DNA from: Clarireedia homoeocarpa
Lineage: Eukaryota > Ascomycota > Leotiomycetes > Helotiales > Rutstroemiaceae
DNA: 64,000 nucleotides
Assembly: GCA_001465935.1 (NCBI GenBank)
Contig: LNKV01000019.1
Coordinates: 124,001 to 188,000 of the forward strand
Direction of reading: 5' to 3'
In this document: one piece after another, positions 1 through 11,626 of the stretch
How the letters are laid out: each line of letters starts with the position of its first letter
Position numbering within the stretch: the first letter of the stretch is position 1
The notes under the pieces: model-generated
What the model was told of the DNA's origin: nothing
Seen by the model: the letters and a program-made list of their open reading frames with translations, nothing else
Databases searched by the model: none
Made by a program: the position numbers and the translations under genes

Positions 1-1511
1 AATACTCTGCACCGTGCAACAGATATCCAAGATCGCAAGCGCATGGTCAAACGCCTTGCGCTGGCAATACTGCACGTACTCTGCAGGAGTCTGTTCGAGA
101 ATAGCGTCAGAGATGGAATCTTTGGTGCCGGGGTACATGAAGCGGTAGAGATCAGTGTGGCACTGCTGCCAGAGAACATGGAACATAACGAAGCGGGTGA
201 GTTGAGGGGAGTAGGCTCGAAGGAAGAGATTATCCTCGTTGTATTGAAGGTTAGCGGGGAGCGAGCGACGGAGCTGTTCGAGTTCTGCTTCGAGTTTTTG
301 GAGTTGAGAGCGGGAATCGTATGGGTTAGACTTTTCGCGGATTACATTGCGCGCATATCTAGCTGTTTGTTAGTTCTGAAGTGCAAAATGCCTTGAATGA
401 ATGTGAGACTGAGCTTACTCAAGAACTCGATGCCGAATATCGGATATCCTAAAATAAAAAGACCGCAATCCCATATGTACAGATTCCGACTCGTTTGTTC
501 TCGTACAAGCCAAAAACGCCGTCTCCCCTGGTATCCCAAGATCGAAATCCTTTTCATTGCATGGAAGTTGAATATGCATAGCATGTGATGGACAGACTAG
601 CAACTCCGGAAACCCGCGGGCTGAAAGTCTATCAACGTGAAATATCGACCACATCAAGCGCCTGCGACATTCCCTTACCACGGTTGACAAACCATGATTC
701 TCATAATTAAGACCCAGTACGAACGCCATTTTTGCAGCGACGGCTGTCAAAGCCTGCGGCTTGAAATCGTCTCCATGCTCCAATCTATAAAAAATAATCA
801 CAAGAAGTACCTCTAGTAAAACCACAGAAGGTCGACTGAGATTCTGCCAGATGTATCCCTCCGCCTCGTCTATCCATTTCTGCGCCGTTGCACGACTTTC
901 ATCATCTTTTGCAACGAACGCAATAGAGGAGGCGCAAATCGCTTTGACTAGTGCAGGGTTCACGGTGCCACTATTCCAATTTCTCAGGAAAGTGGCACGA
1001 TGTATGAAGCCTTTGCCAGGATTTGAAGATACAAATTCAAAGTATGCATCAATATACTTCTTAGTTGTTGATTTCGAACAACCCAAGTCCCTTTGACAAA
1101 TTATCAGCATCCAATTCCAGAACACACATAGAGCGAAGAGAAGTCTCACATCAGGCCGTCGACAGCCTCAACATCCATCGGCGAATCCCCCGTCGAAACC
1201 GCTGCTGTCACCGTCGCCGCAGGACTCCCACCACTTTGACTCCTAGTCGTAGTCGCACTCCCCGCCGGCAGCTGTCTTGGCACCGATCTCCTCGCGCCCC
1301 GTCCGGTGGATTCGTATTCACAAACATAACCCCTCTGCTCACACCTCCTGCAATTGGGTACGGTCCCCGAACATCTCGCCTTATGCGAATGGCAAATCTT
1401 GCACGCCTTGCGCGCGCGTTTGCGCTCGGTGCCCGCCTGTGTATATCGATCCGGCGAATTGAATTCGATATCTGGTGTTATTTTTGTCGTCGTCGTGGGC
1501 ATTATTTCCAT
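1..1511 (-). CDS. Zn2Cys6 fungal transcription factor (3' end outside window)
   Basis: Nuclear DNA-binding regulator of the Gal4-type family, target unknown. Exon 1 (1511-1150) encodes the zinc cluster with Cys at residues 37, 40, 47, 54, 57 and 64, in the usual C-x2-C-x6-C-x6-C-x2-C-x6-C spacing. It is preceded by a basic Lys/Arg patch. Exon 2 (1090-419) and exon 3 (358 to the window edge) carry the helical fungal-specific middle homology region, including the RRRLMWSIFHVDR stretch typical of that domain. The introns are 1149-1091 (GTGAGA...AAG) and 418-359 (GTAAGC...TAG). I chose these because they keep one open frame; other nearby AGs in the second intron lead to stops. The start at 1511 is the first ATG of the zinc-finger frame. 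The gene continues beyond base 1, so its length is unknown. The neighbour upstream is transcribed the same way, so no shared promoter suggests a target. Confidence 0.9.
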
Positions 1512-2460
1512 TCCTTCTTTCTCCTCCTTATCAACACGTGATTGGGGTAGAAAGAAAGTTCTTGCCAGGGAGGTGAGGGGGAGGAGGGGGAACTCGGATG
1601 GAGTTTAGCGCTGGATGGTGTGCTCGCTCGCTCACGAAAAATCAAGGTCCCAAGCAAATCAGCAGCAGATGATTAATTCGCTTTTTTCTTCCCACGTACC
1701 GCAATGTACCGAAGAAGAAAAGTGCCAGAATGACTTTCGAATCTTGGCGGAAATGCGGTGTGAAACGCGGCAAGCTTTTTCTTGCAAGGGAAGACGGATT
1801 TCAAATAAAGTTGCAATCTAAACTTAGGTCACGTGTTGAGATGGATAATGCACGCTTTTTCTCTTTCTTTTCTTTTTCTTTTCTTTTTCTTTTTCTTTTT
1901 GTTCCTTCTATATCGATATCGCCAATTCTTCTCCAGGCGTTCGAATTGCAGAGATTGGCGGTCAGGGGCGCTTCACTTCTCCAGTACCACTCAATGCGGT
2001 GCATCAACTACTAGTTATGGTAAAGGCGACGTTGTGGATAATGTGATGAGCAGACGGGTTGAATCCATTTCTAAGAGAAACGCGTGTACAGTCGCGTATG
2101 AAACTTATTTTGGGTCTGATCTGGGGGTTGTCAACAAGCGGTGTTGGGGTCTAGCCCAGGTGCAGTAATTTCATAAACGCAAGTGCATATGGGGCTGCTC
2201 CGGGACAATTTATTTCAGTCCGATCTATCAAGTAGATAGGCTGCGATGGTCGCTGCAGTTCATATGCTTTGTTCATGGGCGAGATTCATGTATACACGGT
2301 AAAGCTACGTCTGAAGTGCGGAAACAATCTGGAATTATATCATAACAATCACTATATTTATCTTACGAGCTTGAAACGAATCGACAGATCGATCATCAAT
2401 GGTCATGTGCCCCCTGATCAACAGTAGCCCGACCAGCCTCCCTCCCCTTCTATCGTCGTA
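1512..2460. other. Intergenic, upstream of the Zn2Cys6 gene
   Basis: No supported gene. It holds the promoter of the minus-strand zinc-cluster gene and the 3' flank of the OPT transporter. A pyrimidine tract of repeated TTTTC units lies at about 1857-1902. Short ORFs here are low-complexity shadows. Confidence 0.6.
1857..1902. repeat. TTTTC/TTTTTC microsatellite
   Basis: Imperfect (T)nC tract of about 45 bases, read directly from the sequence. It sits in the leader region of the zinc-cluster gene, where it is a purine run on the coding strand. Confidence 0.85.
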
Positions 2461-5311
2461 TTAACCACCATTGGCAGGATTGTACATGCACTTGTCAACA
2501 TTACCCGACCCTGGGTTCCCAGCCCAGGTAGGGAACGGTCTCGACTTACCACTTCCTCCCGCAACAGCGAAAGTAAGTAAGAACACCATAACCTGGGTTC
2601 CGCCGTCCAACCCGGCCGAGACCAAGTAGTTCCACTTGACGAAGTACGCTGGCCTGTACTTTCTCAGGTAGAACTGTCCAAATGCCCCGATGTAATAATA
2701 CATGAAAACACTGGCGTTGATGCCGACTACGAGATATCCGCAATACCAGAGAATGATGGAAAGATTAAGGTAGGACCAGACACGTTGGTGTGGGAAGTAC
2801 CGATTCAAGAGCCAAAAAGGAACAGGAACGAGGAAACCGAGGAGATATGCGATTGTAACCCATTGGTAGCGGGCACCGATGCTGAACATCTTAGGTGCGA
2901 TAGACCAGGCAATTGCAAGAGAGTTAAATGATTGAACGTTGGCACCTGACCAGATAGGTGTTCCTTCAATGGTCAAGAGACTTGGAGTCTGATTTTGGAC
3001 GATCCTAGACAATTGTTAAAATAGTTGCGAGATATAGGCGGTAAGGGTAGAACTTACGAGATCATCATGACATAGTTAAGGCAAGCGCCGAAGACACATC
3101 CAATGATTTGGGTAGCATATGTACATTTCGGTGACAGCTTATTCTGTTGAGCAAGTTTTAAGTCTCGAAGGAGATATTGTCCTTGCTGGAGTGCGTTGAA
3201 CGTAAAGGTAGTGAAGTACATATTTGCTGTTACAGTTAGCAGAGTTGACATTAAGTATAACCTAGAAGCTTACCAAGTGGTGCTCCCGGGAAGAGATAGC
3301 CAGCAAGAGTCTGGGCAATGGGCTCTATATTGAATTGGAAGCCAGTAATGGCGTACTGAGCTCCAAAGAAGAGCATGAAAATGACCAAGAAGATCATTGA
3401 CAGAATCAATCCCCACCATGGAAGAGTCGATTTCATAGCGTACAGACAGACCATAGAAGTGATGAAACTTGCCAAAAATGCCAAGAAATACCATAGATCA
3501 GGAGCTTCATCATAATCAAGCATGAGCTTGTAATGAGGATCGATATTAGCATCGTCGCGGATGGCTTGCTTTTCTTCTTCGGTTCGTTTGCCGCCTGTGT
3601 TTCTCCAGAAGAAGTAGGTCGAAGGTGTCAACATTCTTTTGAGATTAGCCTTGTTGATCCAAACCCATCCTGACTTAATATCGGAGAAGTTCCAGAGGAA
3701 CATGTGCACAAAGTTGGCAGTAAACCCCATGTTTGAAGTGATGAGATACACAATATATGAAGCGGTCAAATAAGGGACACCGACTTCCTCTAGAAGGTCG
3801 TTGTTGACAGTAAAATCATCGTTGAGAATCGTGCTTGTGTTGAAGATGTCGTAGGATGTGAAGTTCGAATCGTTAAGGAATAATTCCTGCGATAAGAAGG
3901 GGAAATCTTGCGCTCTCCAAATATTGCCGTAGTAGACCCCCATAAAGAGGACGATACAAAGTAATGTGCCGATGAAGCTGTTCACGAGGGTCTGAAGTGG
4001 CAGCCATAGTGGAGATCCAAAACCAGCAACATAATTCCAGTCAAATGACAGAGACAAAAATCCGAGACCTTCGTTACCATTTGCACCACCGAAAAGATTG
4101 GTAAAGACGAGACTATGTTGGTCTGCGAGACAGAAGATTGAGACACCGATAAGGAGAGGGAAGATATACTTCTCAATATTAGTCGCGTAATTCATAATTT
4201 ATAAGGCAGTGTGAGCTTACCTCTGGAAGTAATTCCCAAACCAACAACGCGAAGAACAAAATCCAAAAAACCTTCATTCTCTTCTTGTTGGATTCTCTGT
4301 CACGGTGTAAAGTCTCTAAGACGGTGGTAACAGGTAAGTTGGCAGGGTAAAGCATCTTTGTTGGCCATAAGAGCGTATTTCTCATCATGCCAGCGATTCC
4401 GTAACCGATTAATTGTGAGGCCAAAGTCAGGAAGACACCGGCAGCCTGACTTGGATAACCGCCATACCACTAAACGATTAAAAAAATTAGTAACAGCTAA
4501 TGCAGAAGTGTCCCACGACAAGCACGAGGGCGAACGTAAGAACTTCAAGCCTTTTGAAACATGGGATATGGAAGTAGACATTTAAGATGTGGCAACATAG
4601 TTCAGGAAGTAGAAGTACTTACCAGTTTCTGTGCAGCAAGAGCCTGGGTAGATAAAGCAGACACTGCGGCAGCCGATGCCATGATCACTGCTGCAGCATG
4701 CTCTTTCTGATTGAAAGGGCCAGGGTTAAGAAAACGACCGACTGGACCCCATCTCGGTATTGCTAGAGCCATAAATTCTCCGATAACCTACGAACATGTT
4801 AGAATCATCCAAGTGCATCTTTTGCAAGTCGACATACGTATGCAATGACGGTCAAGAACACTATTCATGTTAGCACAATTCAGGTTACACCTCATGAGGC
4901 GGGGTAACTCACTGACTGATACGTAAATGACTTGTGGCTTAAAGTAGAAAATCTCCTGGAGGACAGCACCGAATGCAGAGAGGCCCATGCCTAGATGATT
5001 CAGTATTTGTAGATAGTCGAGAGTAGTAGTGAACACTCACCAATAAAGAACATGCGAAATGTCCAGGGATTCAGCGTTGGGTCATCGACGACATGAATGA
5101 CAGTGGTGACAATGTCCATTGCCGTGTCAAGGTGATTGACATCGCCGCCACGTCCCTCCTCGTCCGTATACTGAGGTAATTCAGCCTCATACGGCTCCGT
5201 GGTCGTCTTCTCATTCTTTTCATCTTTGGAGCTTGCGGACTCGGCACCTGTTCTCGAGACCTCATGTGACTTCTCGTTGTACACAACGTCTTCCTCATGT
5301 GGCGACTCCAT
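2461..5311 (-). CDS. OPT family oligopeptide transporter
   Basis: Proton-coupled uptake of small peptides (tetra/pentapeptides or glutathione-like substrates) across the plasma membrane, by family. Eight exons join cleanly: 5311-5041, 4990-4913, 4860-4838 (a 23-base exon), 4787-4623, 4469-4221, 4168-3274, 3226-3058 and 3004-2461. All introns are GT-AG. The acidic cytosolic N-terminus is followed by a membrane core. Exon 4 carries the OPT hallmark NPGPFNQKEH, the conserved Asn-Pro-Gly-x-Phe-x-x-Lys-Glu-His signature. Later exons hold many hydrophobic helices (for example residues around ILSMIFLVIFMLFF) and the aromatic-rich C-terminus YWYxxxGFY-type region with a final Cys-Met-Tyr-Asn-Pro motif. 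Length is about 800 residues, normal for the family. No lesion was seen. Which subclass (ISP4/OPT2) cannot be decided by eye. Confidence 0.93.
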
Positions 5312-8074
5312 TCTGTGTTCAATTGTTGGAGCCGAGCAAAAGAAACTGCAGAGAATCGACTAAATCAAGGGCGGACGGCCACCTTATATACAGATTGCTA
5401 GTACGCCCTGCTATGACCAGGGACAGTTTAACCTATACGCTTCGTATACAGATAAGAGATGCAGTATCCCATGGTGGTTATACGATGTGGCACAGGTGTA
5501 ACTTCGACTTACGCTACTCTCAGCGGCACGGAATGGCTGAGGAGCATCGTATGATCCAATGAAATATCGAACTGAGGGTCAAACCAGTAGCTCGCCCTTA
5601 GTGTTTATCAACTAACTTCCTCTTCAGGAAGATTAGGAAAGGAATCAAGCTCGCCCCACAAACCTGGGCAGAACGGCAGAAAAGCTTGTCCAAAGCTTAA
5701 TGCAAGCCCATTACATGGACTCATTGTCTGTGCGCCACTCGAGGGTTGATCCCAGTGCAATACCACAGGTGTCTGACTGTCTGACAGTCTTTTCTGCATG
5801 TCTGGAGGACATTGTTCCGACCTTCCAGAACAGGTTCGTTTCTATCCATGCAAATACCAAGATCGGCGCGGTATCGCAACAATCATTGGTTGACTCGTAC
5901 GATGCGGGAGATGGAAAAGAGTACTTACCATATGAACAGCTGGGTTCTCCTCTAAATGAGAATGTCCCCCATTCGATAGGTTGCCGTTGGCGTGTCCCAG
6001 AGATAACGCCAAGCCGGGATGCCGTGCACATCGGTAACGCCGTCCAGTAACTACTAAAGTAGATGATATTACAGTTCTGAAAGACTTTAAGACCATGTGG
6101 CGACGTAGACTTGTGCAGGTACGAGGTAGAAAATGAATGTTATTCGGGAAATACTTCGTATATGATGTCTGTTTCCTAAAGAATGGACCGTCGGAAACAT
6201 GGACTGGACCGTCGGAAACATGGACGTGACCCCACACACAATCTGGAAAAAACCAAAAGCAATCCTGCAGTGGAGAAGAAAGTGAGACGAGGGATAGTAA
6301 TCTTCGAGATAAGACTCCTGTAAGATCCCATGAATCCATGCTGCTGCTATCGGTAGTTATTCGTTCGTTGCTTTTGTGTTTAGCATATATCTTCTGTCAC
6401 CGATATAATCTTAATCTTCATGCAGAAGTGGCAGAAGTGGCGGAAAGCCCGATATGAGGTGAATGGCTGCGGAATAGTAAATGATGCCGCATTTACCCCG
6501 ATACAACCGTGGATTATTTCCTATGAGAGAATGAATTCGGAAGAGCAGAAGCGGCAGCAGATAGGCCTATGTCAACTTTTCACAGCCACACCGAGATCTC
6601 ACGTGGGGAGATTCTGCAGCGATCCCGAAGAAAGGTAACCCCGGCTCGACATCCCAAAGCCAGATTGCTAAGATACAAGACCGTACGAAGGAACAGTCTT
6701 TCTGCAGGAGAAGATCCAAAGGTCTGCAAATAAGTTGGCAAACCAAAAGGGTATAAGTATAAGCGCTGCATTGAAGGCCATTGAAGGCCATGGATGCGTT
6801 GAGCAAGCTGAGATCGGGGTCCATGGGCCTATGTCTTCGCGGTGGTGAACTTTCTCGAGGTCGAGTTTGACGAAGTGATGATCCGACCGACAGCAAGCTT
6901 CTGATGGAAGCCATATGAACCAACGTCTCGAGCGCTTATAACATCCGCCAGCGATATCATTTCCAACACCAAGCAACACCAACCAACAACATCCCTCTCG
7001 TCCGCGCCTAGGGTCATTGACACGTGACTCATTTGAGAGCAAAATCACGTGAGCTAGTAAGGTCAACTTCACAGAAGTTAATATTCACACAGGCGACGAG
7101 CCCGGTTGAGTAGACTGAATGGGAAGATTCTCCCAGCATTCTAACAGTTGTGTTTTGTCTCTTGTTCGTGCATCATTACTTGGTATTTATATAATTTCTG
7201 CCTACAGGTAGTCTTACGTTCTCGCCGAGATGACTCAGAGTCTATGCACTGCTTACCACAATAGGCGGAAATTGCGGCTCTTAAACGCTGCGCGGTTGCC
7301 GCACGCGTCTCTATCTGATAACTTTAGCTCACTCTTGCATTTGCATCTGCTGGAGCTTGGTTCGATGACGTCGAAAATTAAATGACTGTTGGGATCACGT
7401 GCTGGAGCATGTCTTGTTATATTCGGGAGGGGATAAATTTTAGCTTCTCCAAATCCATATCGAACAATGACACAAGAGCTCACAAATTTGGAGACTACGG
7501 CACATTAGAAAGTTGGATCGTTGCAGAGATCATCTATTCACAACTAAAAGGATGCGGTCGGTACTCGAGCATTCCACTATTTCTCTACGAATTTTGGGGC
7601 GTAATCACATGTATCTCCCGCTCGAGGCTTCTACAACTACTGCCGACAGTGAAACTGAATGAGATTTGTGAATCCGGAGACCTATATCCGTTAGATCTAT
7701 CAAAGTTTTTTGAATATTAGATACAGATGGGTTCAGACTGAGAAAACCTACTAGGAAAAGAGAAGGCTCGAATTCACATCAGCTGTAGATGTCTCGGCTT
7801 GGAAGATGGATAATAGGGCGACCAAAAAATTGAATTTTGAGTAGGCTGACGGAGTGCTCAGGCTCTAGACTCAAGTTCTGGCTTTTGGGGTATGTTTTGA
7901 GAATTTAGATGTCGTGTCGAGACGAACGGAAAAGAGAGAAGGGAGTTTGAAGCGGGGTCTACAGCAGGGAGTTCAAATTTGCGTGAGTTTCGAGTGAATG
8001 TTTTAAGACTATCTTTCAGCGAACCAACTCCGGAGTGAATACAATCTGTAGGCACATAAGTTTAAAGACGAGAA
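5312..8074. other. Gene-poor intergenic region
   Basis: About 2.8 kb with no convincing gene. It starts with the OPT promoter. A 21-base tandem duplication lies at 6184-6225. The triplicated AGGCCATTGA motif around 6774-6792 is another short repeat. ORFs of 60-165 codons on both strands (for example 5842-6339 minus and 7382-7720 plus) show no recognisable domain, signal peptide or splice continuity and are most likely chance. Confidence 0.5.
6184..6225. repeat. 21-bp perfect tandem duplication
   Basis: Two exact head-to-tail copies of a 21-base unit beginning TGGACCGTCGG (6184-6204 and 6205-6225), seen directly. Confidence 0.95.
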
Positions 8075-8338
8075 ATTAGCATAGACATATGTTTCTGCGT
8101 AGAGATTACCGGAGGTGAAGAATCCGGAATCTACGTCTCCCCAGCGGAGGGGGTTGTGCGTGTTTGCGACGCGGAAACTGCTGCCGGAGAGGAAAGGAGG
8201 GACGTAGTCGGCTGTGTCGCTGAAGCCGCTGAAAACGAGCGCGGAGATACAAAGCTGACCGGCGGCCGCGATCGCGGTGGAGAGGTAGGGGCCGTAGCTG
8301 TGGCCTATGCGGGAGGTTTGGGTGGTGTTAAAGTAGGC
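8075..8338 (-). pseudogene. Fragment of a fungal alpha/beta-hydrolase
   Basis: Reading the minus strand from about 8336 gives an open stretch of roughly 80 codons. It contains the nucleophile elbow G-H-S-Y-G (catalytic Ser in the GIGHSYGS-like context), then a VFSGFSD strand, and a PLRWGDVDSGFFT segment. This order is characteristic of a family of secreted fungal alpha/beta hydrolases of unknown substrate. The stretch starts just after a good acceptor (CTAACCAG), as an internal exon would. The frame then runs into a stop near 8010 without the C-terminal His/Asp region, and no matching upstream exon with an ATG was found in 8340-8900. I therefore call it a relic rather than a working gene. The reading frame itself is intact, so it may be fairly recent. 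Confidence 0.6.
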
Positions 8339-9249
8339 GTGCGCTGGTTAGAGACTACCACATCTTCACATCTCTTCTAGCTTTCCACCGATGATTCTCA
8401 ACACCAAGTCAATTGAAGTTATTCTCAGAAACCGAATAGCGATTCCATGACACCATAAGATCTAAGACCACGGCTCACCATTCGCACAATCCGAATGCCT
8501 TCTGCAAGAAGATCCCCAAAGGCTGCTTGACTGAAGACTTTATACGCATATTCCTGTCTAGCCATCACATCCGCTGAGATCTGTAACGTACCGACGGTTA
8601 CAATCTTGCAGTGCTCAACCATAATTGATAACTGCTGCGAATTAGTGCTGTCCTCATCTTTCCTAGCAACTAAGACACTTCTGGCCCCTTGCTGCCAATA
8701 TAGTTGAGGAGTGCCTTAAGAATCACTGGTGGTATGGCGCGGATACCTGCTGCTGCTGTGTATGTCTTTGGAGGAGTTGGGAGAGGAGAATTTAAGGGAC
8801 AAAGAAACCGCCATCATTCAGGTCTAAAGACTATGTATCAACGACCAGCCAGGTCGTTTGGGTAGGCACTTGCCATTTCTACCTCCATCTGACCGCCCCC
8901 CTAGTCATTCTTTGTAGTTTTTAAAATCCCAATAAAACATGTGAAAGACCTCTGTGTACGCATTTTACATATTTAATTCATTATGGTATCGTATCCCAGT
9001 TCCTTTTGCTTAATTCGTCTAAAAGAATCCAAATCATCAAGTTTCTTTCATAAATTTCCAACCTGACATCCCATCATCCCACCATTCCTCGGTATTCCTT
9101 TCCTTTCCATTCCAATCATGCGTAAACCGCGCCCGACCAAACCTGACCCCCTTCATTCCTTCCATCCCGTCATTCAGAAACATAAAACATTAGACAAAAC
9201 AGCCGTAAGACTCCCTCTTTCCCCCACCTCTCCTGTCCTCGCTACCGAC
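8339..9249. other. Intergenic, no supported gene
   Basis: An open minus-strand stretch at 8622-8425 (65 codons, contains AFGDLLAEGIRIVRM) could be another relic but matches no family I recognise. The rest includes the 3' flank of the MARVEL-like gene. The segment from about 9060 to 9250 is T/C-rich on the plus strand. Confidence 0.4.
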
Positions 9250-9918
9250 TTAAACATATGCTCTCCTCGAGCTTCTATGACTTCTATGACTTCCACTCCT
9301 CCTATGTCCATGTCTACTAACATGCGTCTCCCTCACAATGACCTTCTCGTTCCTCCTCCTCTCGTGTCCCCTCCCCACCAAACACGCCAACAAACTTGTA
9401 ATAGCAAAGAAGATAATATTCATGATCCCAAACGCAAAGCACGCCTTCAGCATCGCACACGTCTTGTCGACCTTCACACTCACTCCATTTACATTCGCGT
9501 TGCCCAGCGCGCCGAAATTAATGTAATACCAAGCACCGGTGTTGACAGACGTGCAGTTAGAATCGGTGATGAAACGCAGCTCATAGACGCCTGCGATCAG
9601 CGCCCCGACGAAACAGAGATCGATAAAGGAGACGAAGAGTGCATTGCTGCGCGCGCGGTGGTAGGTGAAGAGCGTGGCGATGGCCCAGGCGGCGGCGAGC
9701 ACGCTGGCGATGAAGAGCACGAGGATGTAGTCCGGGGTAAGGGCGTTGTGGGAGTCGTAGATGTGGACGAAGTAGGCGAGCATGCCAAGAGTTGGGATCT
9801 AAGGGGGAAGGAGAGGTTAGTATATGTGGTTTTGGGAATGCGATTTGAGAGGGATTGTTCTTACCAGTGTTATGATCTCCATGAATCGCCAAAAGGCGAA
9901 GAACATTCCGAAGAGCAT
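9250..9918 (-). CDS. MARVEL-like four-helix membrane protein
   Basis: Predicted integral membrane protein of 200 residues, role unknown. Exon 1 (9918-9865) encodes 18 residues (MLFGMFFAFWRF...). Exon 2 (9798-9250) carries the rest. The intron is GTAAGA...TTAG, phase 0. Four hydrophobic segments are visible: the N-terminus through GMLAYFVHIY, ILVLFIASVLAAAWAIATLF, ALFVSFIDLCFVGALIAGVY, and a last one at ACFAFGIMNIIFFAITSLLACLVG. Between helices 3 and 4 lies a polar loop with two Cys and NxS/T-type sites. The tail is short and very basic with His/Arg/Ser repeats (HGHRRSGSHRSHRSSRR). This architecture is that of fungal MARVEL-domain proteins such as those in eisosome or membrane-compartment biology, but a specific function would be a guess. 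Confidence 0.8.
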
Positions 9919-11626
9919 CTTGAGAGATTTATCTCGTGCTCAATGGAAGTATAGCGATTCAGCGATATCTTGCAATTGATGATGCAACAGTAAAGACAAA
10001 ATGTCCACCGAATCTTTGCGACAAGAGGATGATTTGTGGGTGTGCGAAAGCAATGAGGTCAGACGAATAAGAAGTCGAGTTCCCAAAGTGAGCTTACGCG
10101 ACAAGATGCGCTCGATCGTGCCAATCAGAGTTATCGCAAGATGTATATGTAGTGAATCTTGCTCAAACCAAGTCGAGGCTGGGAAGTTCGGTTTTGCGCT
10201 TTCTCTCTCTTGGCTTGGGTAACCTATCCAAAGTGAGAAGTAAAGAAGAAGCAAGAAAAGAGGCCGTCCAAACGGAAACTCAAGAAGCTATATCCTTTTT
10301 ATCAAAAATGGGCATGGATGGATGGATCACCCCGGATTATTATAGACGCTGACGGGATGTGATGGGTAGCCCTGTTTTTTTTTTTTCGTCTCGATTGTGA
10401 CCCAGCGCAGCGCAGCCTTGTTTTGTTTGGTTGATGTTGTATATTTTACAGGGGGGAGAATCTTGGAAAACGTCGACGAAAGGAGGTTTGTGAGGGATGT
10501 TTGACTGTTTGCTCTTGAAGGATTCGTAGAAGGGTGGGTGTGCAAAGAAATTCTCTACAAGTAGATTCTGAGGATGCAATCTCGATATGACGTCGGTGAG
10601 GGTTGGTTGGATGATGTTGGTGGTGGTGGTGAGCTGTTCGGGAGCAGTCGGTGAAGCTGGTCTACATGCACAGTACGAAGTACAGACAGACAATGGATAT
10701 TGCAGTAAATACCAATCAATTCAGGACAGTCAATAAGTGCAGCGCAGCAAGAAATCTCGCTCAATAAGGCCCGATTGACGAAAGAAAGAAAGAAAGATGG
10801 CTGGAAATATAACATTTATATCAAACAAGCAACCAACCATGAAGGCCACAAATTGGCATCTCACGAACCTACAGCACCAGCTAAAAAAATGAAATGGCGG
10901 GGTTGGGGCGCCAAAGAAATCAAGTGGCAGGGCAGGATGGAACTGTTACAAGGTACACTTCACCAAAGATTGGCGCCCGAGAAGGACCCTGCTGCCCCGT
11001 TGCTCGGGCGCGATGCAGGGTGACAACATCTCTTTTGATCTGAACCTGCGAGGACACTTCAGGTTGATCTGAACCTGCGAGGACACTTCAGGGGGATCCG
11101 GAAATAGCTTCATTGTGATGTATTGCCAGCACCCTTTGCGACAAGGCAGAACCCACATTGCTCACTACTCGGTACCCTACCGGTACCTGAGAGAATACTC
11201 CTGCACAGTACCGGTGGTTCTGGTGGTTCTATGTACTTTAGTATGTAGGTACAATGCACATTCTGCGGTGGGGATTCCGCGGCTTTTCTATCTTTTCGCC
11301 GAGTGGCCGTGTGTAGATGATGAACTGTCTTATTTGTTGTCCTCGTTCCTCTTTTCCCTGCAGACTTTTCATTCGTCTCCCGTTTCAAGTATACAAAATC
11401 GTTCTTTTGCATTGATTCTCGAAGGTAGAAGATAGTCGGTCAGGCCCGTACCTTTGGGTTCGTCGAGCCTAGACTGCTGTGGGCTGGCCGGGTTTTCGGT
11501 GGATCAAGTGACGACTGTGCTGTCGCGATACCCATTGGTATGAATTGGATACTGGACAAGGTAAAATCCAAACATCTTTCAAATATCCAAGATTGGCTGT
11601 GACATGGCTCATATCGATGCATGTCT
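9919..11626. other. Intergenic, promoter side of the MARVEL-like gene
   Basis: About 1.7 kb with no supported gene. It holds a poly-T run near 10376-10386, a GAAA microsatellite near 10782-10797, and a 29-base tandem duplication at 11035-11092. A palindrome-rich patch with GGTACC/CCGGTACC lies at 11168-11215. Small ORFs look random. Confidence 0.5.
11035..11092. repeat. 29-bp perfect tandem duplication
   Basis: Two exact adjacent copies (11035-11063 and 11064-11092) of a unit beginning TTGATCTGAACCTGCGAGG, seen directly. Confidence 0.95.

Noticed and set aside
5842..6339. 165-codon minus-strand ORF
   Set aside because: It spans a 21-bp tandem duplication and shows no domain or plausible promoter; likely chance.
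11168..11215. GGTACC palindromes as a regulatory operator or element end
   Set aside because: Only short 6-8 base palindromes with no larger inverted structure; nothing supports a specific function.
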